Source: Vulgatibacter incomptus_A | GTDB taxonomy: Bacteria; Myxococcota; Myxococcia; Myxococcales; Vulgatibacteraceae | DNA length: 64,000 nucleotides | Reading direction: 5' to 3' | Assembly (NCBI GenBank): GCA_040391605.1 | Contig: JBEBXK010000002.1 | Coordinates: 124,001-188,000 of the forward strand | In this document: positions 8,163 to 20,262 of the stretch, one piece after another | Layout of the letters: each line of letters opens with the position of its first letter | How positions within the stretch are numbered: position 1 is the first letter of the stretch | Notes under the pieces: generated by a model | What the model saw: only the letters and a program-made list of their open reading frames with translations | Databases searched by the model: none | What the model was told of the DNA's origin: nothing | Translations under genes and position numbers: made by a program

Positions 8163-9095
8163 TCAGGCCGCGATTTCGAAGCGGCCGATCAGCGGCATAT
8201 GATCGGAGAGGCCTTGGAAGGGGCCGTTGCCGAAGGGGTGGGTGCCCTCCAGGTCGATCCAGTGGACCCTGGGATCCGAGAAGAGGTGGTCGAGGTGCAT
8301 GCGCAGCCGCAGGAAGCCCGCCGTCGGGAACTTGCGGGGGTGGGCGGGGTCGATCTGGCCCAGCTCGAGCTGCGGGGCCACGAAGCCGGCCTCATCGCAG
8401 AGCAGGCGAAACACGGGTGATCCCGGCAGCGAGTTGAAGTCGCCGCAGATCACGAAGGGATCGCCGTCGGCGCGCTGCTGCACGAAGTTGACCAGCCGCG
8501 AGGCCTCGCTCACCTGGTTCACCCCCCAGCCCATCTTGTCCTTGATGGCCCAATACTCCCTAGCGAAGGGGCTCGGCAGGCTGAGGTGGGTGTTGAAGAG
8601 GTGGAAGGTCTTGCCCGAGCGATCTTCGAGCTGCATATGCGCGCAGATCCGGCTCTGCTTGGTGTCCTTCCAGGGGGAGACCCCGTAGTGGGTGATCCCC
8701 TCGGGGGCCTCGGCGTTGTGCCGGTCGACTCGCAGGGTGTTCGTGTTGTAGAGCACCGCCAAACCTGTGGTGTAGAGGGAGATGTCGCCGAGGCGGTAGT
8801 TATGCGCCCGGAAGTAGAGCGCTTGATAAGGCTGCTCCTTCCCCTGCTGGGCATAGGCGGCCCGGAGCTGGGACATGAACGATTCGAGCTGGGTCTGCTC
8901 CGGATAGGAGCGCCCGATGTTGCTCCGGATCGAGCGGGTCTCCACCTCCTGGAGGCAGATGAGGTCGGGGACCGGATCCAGGGCGGAGATGGCGTTGGCG
9001 ATGCCGCGCTTCCCGGATCGGGTGCTGGCGAGGCCGCGGGCAGCGTGGCCGAAGTATCGGACGTTGTAGCTGATGAGGCGTAGAGGCTTCGACAT
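8163..9095 (-). CDS. Endonuclease/exonuclease/phosphatase (EEP) family hydrolase
   Basis: The product is 310 residues and shows the metal-dependent EEP fold in order: ISYNVRYFG (Asn), LQEVETR (metal-binding Glu), NTHLSLP, CGDFNSLPGSP (Asp/Asn pair), MHLDHLFSD and the terminal LSDHMPL with the catalytic His. It has no signal peptide, so it acts in the cytoplasm. Family members include DNA repair nucleases, sphingomyelinases and inositol phosphatases. The sequence here does not decide between them. Motif spacing is closer to the generic phosphodiesterase branch than to ExoIII. The frame continues upstream to 9749, but the region before MSKPLRL is low-complexity. Confidence 0.87.
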   Translation of the reverse strand: MSKPLRLISYNVRYFGHAARGLASTRSGKRGIANAISALDPVPDLICLQEVETRSIRSNIGRSYPEQTQLESFMSQLRAAYAQQGKEQPYQALYFRAHNYRLGDISLYTTGLAVLYNTNTLRVDRHNAEAPEGITHYGVSPWKDTKQSRICAHMQLEDRSGKTFHLFNTHLSLPSPFAREYWAIKDKMGWGVNQVSEASRLVNFVQQRADGDPFVICGDFNSLPGSPVFRLLCDEAGFVAPQLELGQIDPAHPRKFPTAGFLRLRMHLDHLFSDPRVHWIDLEGTHPFGNGPFQGLSDHMPLIGRFEIAA

Positions 9096-9441
9096 CGACG
9101 AGGTTCCTGATCTCCGTTGCGGCGCGGGATTTCGTTGCGACCGCAAAAGGTCAATGTAGCGCAGCAAGAGAACCGCGCCAGGATCACATCCCGATTTCCC
9201 CTGCCGCTCCCTTGAACGCTCGAGTCGGGATGCTTCTTTCGGCCATCGCCGTTCTCTCCTCCAGCGGGGCCCCGGCTTCAGCGAGTCGGTAGCGAGCGAT
9301 CGCTGGAAGGATCGCGCTCCACCCTTCGATGAAGCAGGCAGGCATTCGTTGCCTCCCGCGAAGTAGCCAGGGGCCCGGGACGAGCGCGCCTCCCGCTCGC
9401 GAGCCTCGACGAGCCGCGCTCCCCTATGGGAGAAGGAGCCC
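9096..9441. other. Divergent intergenic region, 346 bases
   Basis: The region separates the EEP gene (leftward) from the SNF2 helicase gene (rightward) and should hold both promoters. I see an 8-base palindrome GCGATCGC near 9297 but no convincing -35/-10 pair, RNA gene or repeat copy. Confidence 0.4.
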
Positions 9442-12408
<2,967 letters not shown>

Positions 12409-12526
12409 TGCGAGGAGCCCCTGCGACTTGCTGCCAGGCGGCTGCTGGAGCACAGCACGCCGCGATGTCCCTACCTACGGCGGCGACGGTCGTGTGCTCT
12501 CCTGAGGTACCCAGAGGAGAATTGGC

Positions 12527-12946
12527 CTAGAGTCGGCGACGCGCTCCGCTGCGGCGGTAGCGGAGGATGTCGCTGACGATCTCCCCATGGTCGAAGACGA
12601 GGGGAGGCAGGGCGTCCGGAGGGAAGGCGCGGGCCTCGGCGGCGTCGTCGCCCCCGACGGGCTCGCCAGTGGCGCTGGCGAGGAAGACGGTCGAGAGGGT
12701 GTGCCTGCGCGGGTCGCGGCGGGGATCGCTGTAGGTGAAGAATTGCTCGAGGAGCTCGACGTCGAGGCCGGTCTCCTCCTTCGCTTCACGAACGGCGGCC
12801 CGATCGAGTCGCTCGCCCTCGTCGACGAAACCGCCGGGCAGCGCCCATCCATGGGGCGGGTTCTTGCGGCGGACCAGCACGATCCTCCCGTCGGGGAGTT
12901 CGATGAAGCAGTCGACGGTCGGGATCGGGTTTCGAAACTCGCTCAT
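12527..12946 (-). CDS. Nudix hydrolase (MutT/ADP-ribose pyrophosphatase type)
   Basis: The product has 139 residues and a perfect Nudix box at residues 39-61, GFVDEGE followed by REAKEETGL (the G-x5-E-x7-RE-U-x-EE-x-G-U pattern). The N-terminal strand VDCFIELPDGRIVLVRRKN is typical of housekeeping Nudix enzymes that hydrolyse nucleoside diphosphate derivatives such as ADP-ribose or oxidised nucleotides. The substrate cannot be fixed from sequence. The Met before SEFRNPIP gives the usual family length; the frame continues upstream to 13165 but without family similarity. Confidence 0.9.
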   Translation of the reverse strand: MSEFRNPIPTVDCFIELPDGRIVLVRRKNPPHGWALPGGFVDEGERLDRAAVREAKEETGLDVELLEQFFTYSDPRRDPRRHTLSTVFLASATGEPVGGDDAAEARAFPPDALPPLVFDHGEIVSDILRYRRSGARRRL

Positions 12947-13071
12947 CGCTGGACGCTCGCATCGGTGATCGCTTCGGGTCAAGGGCGTCCATCGGCACCG
13001 CGCGGCCCCAATCGAGAGGCCATCGAGGGGGCCCGCTGCCTCCCGGGCCAAGGGATCGCTACCTTGAGGGG

Positions 13072-13545
13072 ATGTCGCGCTGGTTGCTGATCGCCGTCGT
13101 CGCTTTCCTCTCGGCCTGTGGCTTCGACATCGAGGACGGGGACTATGACTTCCGGCAGGTCGCATTGGAGCGCGCGGATTGCGCGCTCGATCCGCCGGTG
13201 CCCGAGCGGTGGGTCGGGAGCCTTCGGCTCCGGGGCGAGACCGTGACCATCGATCTACCGGAGGCGGCCTTTCGCTTCGCCAGGGGGCCCCGGGCGCTGG
13301 TGGGTCATTTCCAGCCCGATCAGGATCGCAATCGCTTCCTGGCGGACTCGAACTTCGACATCCTGGCGGGGATCGAGGGGCGCTCCTGCCTGGTCTTCAC
13401 CCACCTCCAGATCGGAGCGACGATCCACGGCGGCGACAGCTTCGAGGGGACGCTGCAGATCGTCGACAGCCGACAACTGGAGGCCGCGCTCGGATGCCCC
13501 TTCGCGTGTGTGACGACGATTCAATTCAAGGCGTCCAAGCGCTAG
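13072..13545 (+). CDS. Small lipoprotein, unknown function
   Basis: The product is 157 residues. MSRWLLIAVVAFLSACGFD is a clear lipoprotein signal with lipobox LSAC (Cys16); Gly at +2 gives no inner-membrane retention signal. The mature part is beta-rich and has a few Cys (Cys in RADCALD, GRSCLVF, GCPFACV) that may pair. GAGGGG directly precedes the ATG, an unusually close ribosome site. No known domain is recognised. A 154-base gap separates it from acs downstream. Confidence 0.72.
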   Translation: MSRWLLIAVVAFLSACGFDIEDGDYDFRQVALERADCALDPPVPERWVGSLRLRGETVTIDLPEAAFRFARGPRALVGHFQPDQDRNRFLADSNFDILAGIEGRSCLVFTHLQIGATIHGGDSFEGTLQIVDSRQLEAALGCPFACVTTIQFKASKR

Positions 13546-13699
13546 GTGATTGGCCGGCTTGCAGGCCAGGGGGCGAGGGCGTAGCGTCGAAACTCGAGAT
13601 TGGGGTGGGACATCGAACCTCCATCGCGCCTCTTTTCGTCGCGCACATCCGCTCACCGCCGGCCCGCGCCGCGGCCTGTCTCCCAGAGGAGTCTTGGGT

Positions 13700-15667
13700 A
13701 TGCAGAAGACCAGCCAATCGTCCTCGTTCGACTCGATGCTCCAGGAGAGTCGCGTCTTCCAGCCTCCCGCCGATCTCGCGAAGACTGCCTGGATCGGCAG
13801 CGCCGAGGCGGCGCAGGCCCTACGTGACGAGGCGCGAGCGGATCCCGCCGCCTTCTGGAGCCGCCTGGCGAAGGAGATGATCGTCTGGCGGCGGCCGTTC
13901 ACGAAGACGATGGAGGGCTCGCTCCCCGAGACGAAGTGGTTCGTCGACGGCGAGCTGAACGCCACCGAGACCTGCCTGGATCGACACCTCTCGACCTGGC
14001 GTCGAAACAAGGCGGCGATCGTCTGGGAGGGGGAGCCCGGCGACCAGCGCGTGCTCACCTACGGCGACCTCGCCAGGGAGGTGGGGCGCTTCGCCAACGG
14101 CCTCCGGAGCCTCGGAGTGGCCAGGGGCGATCGGGTCTGCCTCTACCTCCCCATGATCCCCGAGGCGGCGATCGCGATGCTCGCCTGTGCACGGATCGGC
14201 GCGGTCCATTCGGTGATCTTCGCCGGCTTCTCCGCCGACGCGGTCCGCGATCGGATCAACGACACCGGCGCCAAGGTGGTGATCACGGCGGACGGCTTCT
14301 ATCGCAAGGGCAAGGTGATCTCCCTCAAACCCGCGGTGGACCAGGCGCTGCTGGGCGCCCCTGGCGTGCGCGACGTGATCGTGGTCGAGCGCGCGGGGCC
14401 GGGCGTCGAGATGAAGGCGGGCCGCGACCGGACGTGGGCCGATCTGGTGAAGAACCAGCCCGACCGCTGCCCGGCGGAGCCCGTGTGGAGCGAGCATCCA
14501 CTCTTCGTGCTCTACACCTCTGGCTCCACCGGCAAGCCCAAGGGCGTGGTGCACACCACCGCGGGCTATCTCCTGGGTGCGGCCATCACCACCAGGTGGG
14601 TCTTCGATCTGAAGGAGGAGGACACCTATTGGTGCACCGCCGACGTCGGCTGGGTCACCGGCCACAGCTACGTCGTCTATGGCCCGCTGGCTCTGGGGGC
14701 CACGGTGGTGATGTACGAGGGCGGCCCGCTGACGCCGGAGCCCGATCGCTTCTGGCGCATTATCGAGAAGTACGGCGTCTCCGTCTTCTACACGGCGCCG
14801 ACCGCGATCCGGACCTTCTTGCGCCTCGGGACCACGTGGCCGCGCAAGCACGATCTGAGCTCGCTCCGGATCCTCGGCACGGTGGGAGAGCCCATCAACC
14901 CCGAGGCCTGGATGTGGTACCGCGACGTGATCGGCGAAGGGCGCTGCCCCATCGTGGACACCTGGTGGCAGACGGAGACGGGCTCGACGATGATCGCGCC
15001 GCTCCCCGGCGCCACGCCGACCAAGCCCGGCTCGGCGACCTTCCCGCTCCCCGGGATCTCCGCGGCGGTGGTGGACAAGGAGGGCGAGCCGGTGCCGGAG
15101 GGGAAGGGGGGCTATCTGGTCATCGACCAACCCTGGCCGTGGATGGCCCGCACCCTCCACAACGATCACGAGCGCTACCTGGAGACGTATTTCTCCCAGC
15201 TCCCCGGCCGCTACTTCACCGGCGACGGGGCCAGGGTGGACGACGACGGCTACTTCTGGATCATGGGGCGAGTAGATGACGTGATCAACGTCGCCGGCCA
15301 TCGCCTGGGCACCATGGAGATCGAGAGCGCGTTGGTGGCCCATGAGGCCGTGGCGGAAGCCGCCGTGGTCGGTCGCCCCGACGACGTGAAGGGGACCGCG
15401 GTCGTGGCCTTCGTCACCTTGAAGGATGATCGCTCGCCGTCGGCGGCGTTGCGGGACGAGCTCAAGGCCCACGTGAGCCAGGAGATCGGCGCCATCGCGA
15501 GACCGGAGGAGATCCGCTTTGCCGAGGCGCTGCCCAAGACCCGCTCGGGCAAGATCATGCGCCGGATCCTGCGCGATCTCGCCGCCGGCCGCGAGGCCCA
15601 GGGCGATATCACCACCCTCGAGGATCTCACTGTGGTGGCGGCGCTGCAGGACTCCGACGAGGAGTAG
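13700..15667 (+). CDS. acs: Acetyl-CoA synthetase (AMP-forming)
   Basis: The enzyme activates acetate to acetyl-CoA through acetyl-AMP, in the cytoplasm. It is 655 residues, the normal family length, from an ATG with AGAGGAG eight bases upstream. Landmarks are the phosphate-binding loop YTSGSTGKPKG (near 271-281), the DVGWVTGHSYVVYGPL acetate-pocket segment, WWQTETGS, the hinge GRVDDVINVAGHRLGT and the C-terminal PKTRSGKIMRR with the catalytic, acetylatable Lys618. The extended N-terminal AcsA domain is present. It fits with the thiolase and beta-oxidation genes nearby as an entry point to the acetyl-CoA pool. It lies alone on its strand. Confidence 0.97.
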   Translation: MQKTSQSSSFDSMLQESRVFQPPADLAKTAWIGSAEAAQALRDEARADPAAFWSRLAKEMIVWRRPFTKTMEGSLPETKWFVDGELNATETCLDRHLSTWRRNKAAIVWEGEPGDQRVLTYGDLAREVGRFANGLRSLGVARGDRVCLYLPMIPEAAIAMLACARIGAVHSVIFAGFSADAVRDRINDTGAKVVITADGFYRKGKVISLKPAVDQALLGAPGVRDVIVVERAGPGVEMKAGRDRTWADLVKNQPDRCPAEPVWSEHPLFVLYTSGSTGKPKGVVHTTAGYLLGAAITTRWVFDLKEEDTYWCTADVGWVTGHSYVVYGPLALGATVVMYEGGPLTPEPDRFWRIIEKYGVSVFYTAPTAIRTFLRLGTTWPRKHDLSSLRILGTVGEPINPEAWMWYRDVIGEGRCPIVDTWWQTETGSTMIAPLPGATPTKPGSATFPLPGISAAVVDKEGEPVPEGKGGYLVIDQPWPWMARTLHNDHERYLETYFSQLPGRYFTGDGARVDDDGYFWIMGRVDDVINVAGHRLGTMEIESALVAHEAVAEAAVVGRPDDVKGTAVVAFVTLKDDRSPSAALRDELKAHVSQEIGAIARPEEIRFAEALPKTRSGKIMRRILRDLAAGREAQGDITTLEDLTVVAALQDSDEE

Positions 15668-15730
15668 GGAGGTCGGAGCCGCCCCGTCGTTTGGTGAGAC
15701 GCGGGCCTCGTCGTCTTGCGGGGCCTGGCT

Positions 15731-16564
15731 TCAGATGGGCCTGACGGCGTGAGGCTCCTCGAAGAGCTCGATCTGCGGAGGATCGATGCCGAGCGCCTGG
15801 CGAACCGGGGCGAAGGAGCGGCGATGGATCGGGCAGGCGCCCAGCCGCGCCAGGGCCTCGACGTGCGCCGCCACCGGATAGCCTTTGTGCTTGGCGAGGC
15901 CGTAGCCCGGATAGGCCCGGTCGAGCTCGACCATGAGGGCGTCGCGGCTGGTCTTGGCCAGGATGGACGCCGCCGCGATGGAGAGGCTCAGGCTGTCTCC
16001 CTTGATCAGCGATCGCTGCGGCATGGAGAGGTCCGGGATGCGCCGTGCGTCCACCAGCAGCGACTGGGGGAGTGGGTCGAGGGCCAGCACGGCGCGGCGC
16101 ATCGCCAGCAGGCCGGCGTGGTAGATGTTGAGGCGATCGATCTCCTCGGGCTCGGCGACGCCGACGCCCCAGGCCACCGCCCGGGCCTTGATCTCGAGGG
16201 CCAGCTCAGCGCGCGTTTTGGCGTCGAGCTTCTTGGAGTCGTCGACCCCCGGGATGCGGCAGCCCTCCGGGAGGATCACCGCGGCCGCCACCACGGGTCC
16301 GGCGAGGGGGCTCATCCCCGCCTCGTCCACCCCACCGACCCACTCGACGCCATCCGACCAGAGGGCCTGCTCGTAGCGCAGGAGCTTGCGCAGACGCTGT
16401 CCCTCTGCGCGGTTCTCGCTGCGGCGGCGCTCGATCGTCGCCAGGATCGACGCGGCGCCCGCCCGCGGATCGCCGCGCAGCTCGGCCTCGACCGCCGCCG
16501 GCAGGGGGCGGCCTTCGTCCACGTAGGTGCGCTTCAGATCGGCGAGGGTGGGGCGGGGGGCCAT
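15731..16564 (-). CDS. rnhB: Ribonuclease HII with N-terminal extension
   Basis: The enzyme removes RNA, including single ribonucleotides, from DNA. It is 277 residues, about 70 longer than the minimal family because of a helical N-terminal domain (residues 1-70). The four catalytic acids are in place: Asp80 and Glu81 (VDEAG), Asp172 (VDARR) and Asp190 (KGDSLSLSIAAASILAK). The usual GRG that follows DEA reads GMS here (DEAGMSPLAGPV), a change in the loop that contacts the ribonucleotide junction. The start is the Met of MAPRPTL; an extension to 16693 is less likely. It converges with acs. Confidence 0.92.
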   Translation of the reverse strand: MAPRPTLADLKRTYVDEGRPLPAAVEAELRGDPRAGAASILATIERRRSENRAEGQRLRKLLRYEQALWSDGVEWVGGVDEAGMSPLAGPVVAAAVILPEGCRIPGVDDSKKLDAKTRAELALEIKARAVAWGVGVAEPEEIDRLNIYHAGLLAMRRAVLALDPLPQSLLVDARRIPDLSMPQRSLIKGDSLSLSIAAASILAKTSRDALMVELDRAYPGYGLAKHKGYPVAAHVEALARLGACPIHRRSFAPVRQALGIDPPQIELFEEPHAVRPI

Positions 16565-16767
16565 CGCGCGAAAGCTACTCCGGCGAGGCGGCCCTCGTCC
16601 ATCGCCCGATGCCTCCGCCTCGTCCGACCAGAGCCTGTGTACGATCACTCCACGCGAAGAGTTGGAGCGATCCTCCTCGCATGATGCGTCCACCTCTACT
16701 CGAACCTTGGCTGGGAAGGCTGGAGTGATCCCATCAGCTCTCGCTCCGAGCGAGTGGCCTCTCCTGC

Positions 16768-18714
16768 TCAGACCGGCTTCGATTGGATCCGGGCGCGCAT
16801 CCAGTTGACGAGTCCTCCCGCCCGGAGGATCTCGAGCTGCCGGGCGGAGAGCTCGTGGCGAACCTCGATGGCCCGCGCTCCGCTGCGCACCTGCGGGTAG
16901 CCCTCCTGGAGTCCGTCGAAGGTGAGCTCGAGGCGGTCGCCCTGGGAGAGGGTGTCGTAGTCCTTGGGGTCTACGAAAAGCAGCGGGGCAACGCCGAAGT
17001 TCACGAGGTTCTGGGCGTGGATCCGGGCGAAGCCCTTGGCGATGACGGCGCGCAAGCCCAGGAAGCGCGGCGCCAGCGCGGCGTGCTCGCGGCTGGATCC
17101 CTGCCCGTAGTTGTTGCCGCCCACCACCACGTGTCCGCCCTTGTCACGGATGGCCATCGCCCGCTGGTAGTAGGTGGGATCCACGCGATCGAAGGAGAAC
17201 TCCGCGATCTTGGGGATGTTGCTGCGGAACGGGAGGACCCTGGCGCCCGGTGGGAGGATCTCGTCGGTGGAGATGTCGTCCTGCGCCTTGAGGAGCACCG
17301 GGACCGCGAGAGACTTCGGGAGCGCCTCCAGCTCGGGCAGCGGCTGGATGTTGGGGCCCCGGACGAGCTCGACCCGGGCGGCCTCCTCTGGCGGGAGGGG
17401 CGGGGTGATCAGCTCCATCCGGTTCATGCCGTCGTAGGGCTCGCGGACCTTGGGGTAGGGGACGCCGAGGCTGCGGGGATCGGTGATCACGCCTTGGAGG
17501 GCCGAGGCGGCGGCGGTCTCGGGGCTCACCAGGTAGACCTGATCCTCCCGGGTGCCGGAGCGGCCGGGGAAGTTGCGGGGCACCGTGCGCAGGCTGATCC
17601 GATCGGTCGCCGGCGCTTGGCCCATGCCGATGCAGCCGTTGCAGCCGGTCTGGTGGATCCGCGCGCCGGCGGCGGTGAGGGAGAGCAGATGCCCGTCCGC
17701 GATCAGCTTCGCCAGCGATTGGCGGGACGCGGGGTTCACGTCGAAGGAGACGTTGTCGTGGCTCGTGCGGCCCTTCACGATGTCGGCGACCACCGCCAGA
17801 TCGCGGTAGCCGGGGTTGGCCGAGGAGCCGATGTAGACTTGGTAGATCGGTCTGCCCGCCACCTCCCGCACCGGGACCACATTGCCGGGGCTGGTGGGGA
17901 GCGCGACGAGGGGCTCGAGCTTGGAGAGATCGATCACCTCCTCCACGTCGTAGGTGGCGCCGGGATCGGCGGCGAGCTCACGGAAGTCGCCATCGCGGCC
18001 CTGGGCCCGCATGAAGCGCCGCACCTCGTCGTCCGCTGGGAAGACCGTGGTGGTGGCGCCGAGCTCCGTGCCCATGTTTCCGAGGACGTGGCGATCCATC
18101 ACCTGGAGCTGGTCCAGCCCGGGGCCGTGGTATTCGATGATCCGCCCCACGCCGCCGCGGACCCCATGCCGTCGCAGCATCTCGAGGATCACGTCCTTTG
18201 CGCTGACCCAATCGGGGAGCTCGCCCTCGAGGCGGACGCCCCAGATGGCGGGCATCTTCAGGTGGTACGGCTCCCCGGCCATGGCCATCGCCACCTCGAG
18301 GCCGCCGGCGCCCATGGCGAGCATGCCGATGGCCCCCGCCGCCGGCGTATGGCTGTCGGAGCCCAGCAGGGTCTTGCCTGGCTGACCAAAACATTCTTGG
18401 TGAACCGGATGGCTGACACCGTTGCCGGGCCGGCTGTAGTGGATCCCGAAGCGCTGGGCGGCGCTGCGCAGGAAGAGATGATCGTCGGCGTTCTTGAAGT
18501 CCTCCTGGACGATGTTGTGATCCACGTATTGCGCCGAGAGCTCGGTCCGCACCCGATCGAGGCCCATCCCCTCCAGCTCGAGCATCACCAGGGTGCCGGT
18601 GGCGTCCTGGGTGAGGGTCTGATCGATGCGGATGGCGATCTCCTCGCCGGGCTCCATCCTGCCTTCGACGAGGTGGGAGCGGATCAGCTTCCGTGCGACG
18701 TTCTCGGCAGCCAT
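16768..18714 (-). CDS. Aconitate hydratase, Aquifex-type
   Basis: The product is a 648-residue TCA-cycle enzyme interconverting citrate and isocitrate, shorter than AcnA (about 900). It matches the small Aquifex-type subfamily by its length and by GSDSHTPAAGAIG, TGCNGCIGMGQAPAT, RNFPGRSGTRED and SPETAAASAL. GCGAGG lies five bases before the ATG. Two cluster ligands are present as Cys358 and Cys361 (GCNGC). The third, normally in IGSCTN, is replaced: residues 295-300 read IGSSAN. Whether this is normal for the subfamily I cannot verify. The C-terminal swivel domain has the GSSREHAALAPRFLG active-site loop. It runs divergently from the TonB-like gene. Confidence 0.92.
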   Translation of the reverse strand: MAAENVARKLIRSHLVEGRMEPGEEIAIRIDQTLTQDATGTLVMLELEGMGLDRVRTELSAQYVDHNIVQEDFKNADDHLFLRSAAQRFGIHYSRPGNGVSHPVHQECFGQPGKTLLGSDSHTPAAGAIGMLAMGAGGLEVAMAMAGEPYHLKMPAIWGVRLEGELPDWVSAKDVILEMLRRHGVRGGVGRIIEYHGPGLDQLQVMDRHVLGNMGTELGATTTVFPADDEVRRFMRAQGRDGDFRELAADPGATYDVEEVIDLSKLEPLVALPTSPGNVVPVREVAGRPIYQVYIGSSANPGYRDLAVVADIVKGRTSHDNVSFDVNPASRQSLAKLIADGHLLSLTAAGARIHQTGCNGCIGMGQAPATDRISLRTVPRNFPGRSGTREDQVYLVSPETAAASALQGVITDPRSLGVPYPKVREPYDGMNRMELITPPLPPEEAARVELVRGPNIQPLPELEALPKSLAVPVLLKAQDDISTDEILPPGARVLPFRSNIPKIAEFSFDRVDPTYYQRAMAIRDKGGHVVVGGNNYGQGSSREHAALAPRFLGLRAVIAKGFARIHAQNLVNFGVAPLLFVDPKDYDTLSQGDRLELTFDGLQEGYPQVRSGARAIEVRHELSARQLEILRAGGLVNWMRARIQSKPV

Positions 18715-18855
18715 CGGGGCCTCGCTTTCTTGACTCGGGTGGGTGGAGACGAAGCTGCGTCCGCCGAGCCCCTCGGACCAGGGGCCGAAAGGTAGACATC
18801 CGATCCACCCATGGCCGTGGCTCCGCGGCGGCGGGTGCCATAGCATCGCCTCTCG

Positions 18856-20115
18856 ATGGGTAGAGCGGCTGCGGGCGTTGGGAGAGGGATCGGGTGGCGT
18901 TGGCGGATCGCCATCGCCGCGTCGGTTTGCCTTCATCTGGGGTTGGTGCTGCTGGCCTCACGGAGCGTTGAGCCGCCTCCGGCCCCAACCTCCGCGCCGA
19001 TCGAGTTGGAGATCGTGCGTCGGCCTCCGAACGAAGCGCCCCGGCCGCGGCCCTCTGCTCCGGGCAGCGGCAGCCCATCCGGCCTGCGTGAGGTGGGCGG
19101 CGCCTTCAGCGGCGGCAGTATGCCCGAGGCTTCGGCAACCACGGTCGAAGCGCCGAAGCCTCGGGCGTTGGGCGACCGCGGACTCGGCGTCCCCGGCGGG
19201 CTAGCTCGCCGGGGCGATCGTGGGGCCGCGAGCGATCTGGAGGGGACGATCCGCCTCGACCCCGATGGGCCGTCGCCTCCGATTCCAGCGGAGACGTTTC
19301 GCAGAGAGCCCGAGGTCGATCTCTTCCCCGGCTTCGCGATCCCCGACGTCAATCCGGACGCAGGAGCCGATTTCCCCGAGCGGCAGGTGGCGGAGGAGGA
19401 GGGTCATCGGATCGAGCGGCGGCTGGACGAGCTCTTCGCCGAGGATCGAGCGATCGAGACCGCCAAGCATCGGGCCGACTCCTATTGGCACGACCTTCGT
19501 CGGCGCCTCGAGCGCGGCTTCGAGGCGCCGCTCGATCTCGTGGAGGCCGGCCCCGGGAGCGGCACGCTCAGCCTCGGCGGCTCCCTCTCCACCTACCGGG
19601 AGCAGGCACGCGCCTACGCTCTCACGGGGAACCCTTACGGTGATGGCCCACGCGTCCCCGGGAGCCGCCGCAGCATGGGGAGCGAGCTGGTGGACTCCAT
19701 CGCGGATCAGACTCTCAAGCGACCGCTCCAGGAGCCGATCGGCGATCGCGGGGTCTTCTCGCGCAAGCTGGTGACGGTGGTGGACTTCGAGCAGGCGCCC
19801 GATGGTTCGCTGGTGGGTGTCCACTTGGTCACCTCGAGTGGAAGCCCCGGGCACGATCGGCTGGCGCTGGCCCAAACGAGGGAGGAAGGCGGGAACGCGA
19901 TGGGCGAGCTGGGCCCGCCGCCCGCGCAGGGAAGGCGCACACGCTGGGCCTTCACCAGCTCGCTCACCATCATCCCTCCGCTCCCCATGGCTGGCTGCGC
20001 CCTGGATGCCTATTTCATCCCGCAGGAGTGTGTGTATCCGATGAAGAAGATCCTTCGACATCGGGTGCGGCTCCTCGCGATCTACGATGATCTGGATGTG
20101 CGGCGATCGCGATAG
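18856..20115 (+). CDS. TonB-like periplasm-spanning protein
   Basis: The product is 419 residues with one N-terminal membrane helix of the TonB type (RIAIAASVCLHLGLVLLAS, with the buried His typical of TonB/TolA anchors). A Pro/Arg/Glu-rich linker follows, then a charged helical region. The C-terminal domain has the TonB-C pattern (VDFEQAPDGSLVGVHLVTSSGSPGHDRLAL). Two Cys near the end (AGCALDAYFIPQECVY) could form a disulfide. No exbB/exbD lies nearby, so the energising partner must be elsewhere, or the protein is structural. The start has no clear ribosome site. Confidence 0.7.
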   Translation: MGRAAAGVGRGIGWRWRIAIAASVCLHLGLVLLASRSVEPPPAPTSAPIELEIVRRPPNEAPRPRPSAPGSGSPSGLREVGGAFSGGSMPEASATTVEAPKPRALGDRGLGVPGGLARRGDRGAASDLEGTIRLDPDGPSPPIPAETFRREPEVDLFPGFAIPDVNPDAGADFPERQVAEEEGHRIERRLDELFAEDRAIETAKHRADSYWHDLRRRLERGFEAPLDLVEAGPGSGTLSLGGSLSTYREQARAYALTGNPYGDGPRVPGSRRSMGSELVDSIADQTLKRPLQEPIGDRGVFSRKLVTVVDFEQAPDGSLVGVHLVTSSGSPGHDRLALAQTREEGGNAMGELGPPPAQGRRTRWAFTSSLTIIPPLPMAGCALDAYFIPQECVYPMKKILRHRVRLLAIYDDLDVRRSR

Positions 20116-20262
20116 GCGCTCCTCCTCCCCTACCCAATCGCTGACCCGTGGCCGATCGATCGCTCCGATCTCCGTCGAGGGCGGAGGCCCGCATGCCTTC
20201 CCTCCACCTTCGATCCTGGGGTAGAAGTGCGGCTCTTCTTTGCCCAACGGAGCCGAGTGAAC

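Noticed and set aside
2161..9305. GCGATCGC octamers as a possible highly iterated palindrome
   Set aside because: A few occur (near 2162 and 9297), but GATC and CGATCG are common in this GC-rich coding sequence and I cannot show an excess without counting.
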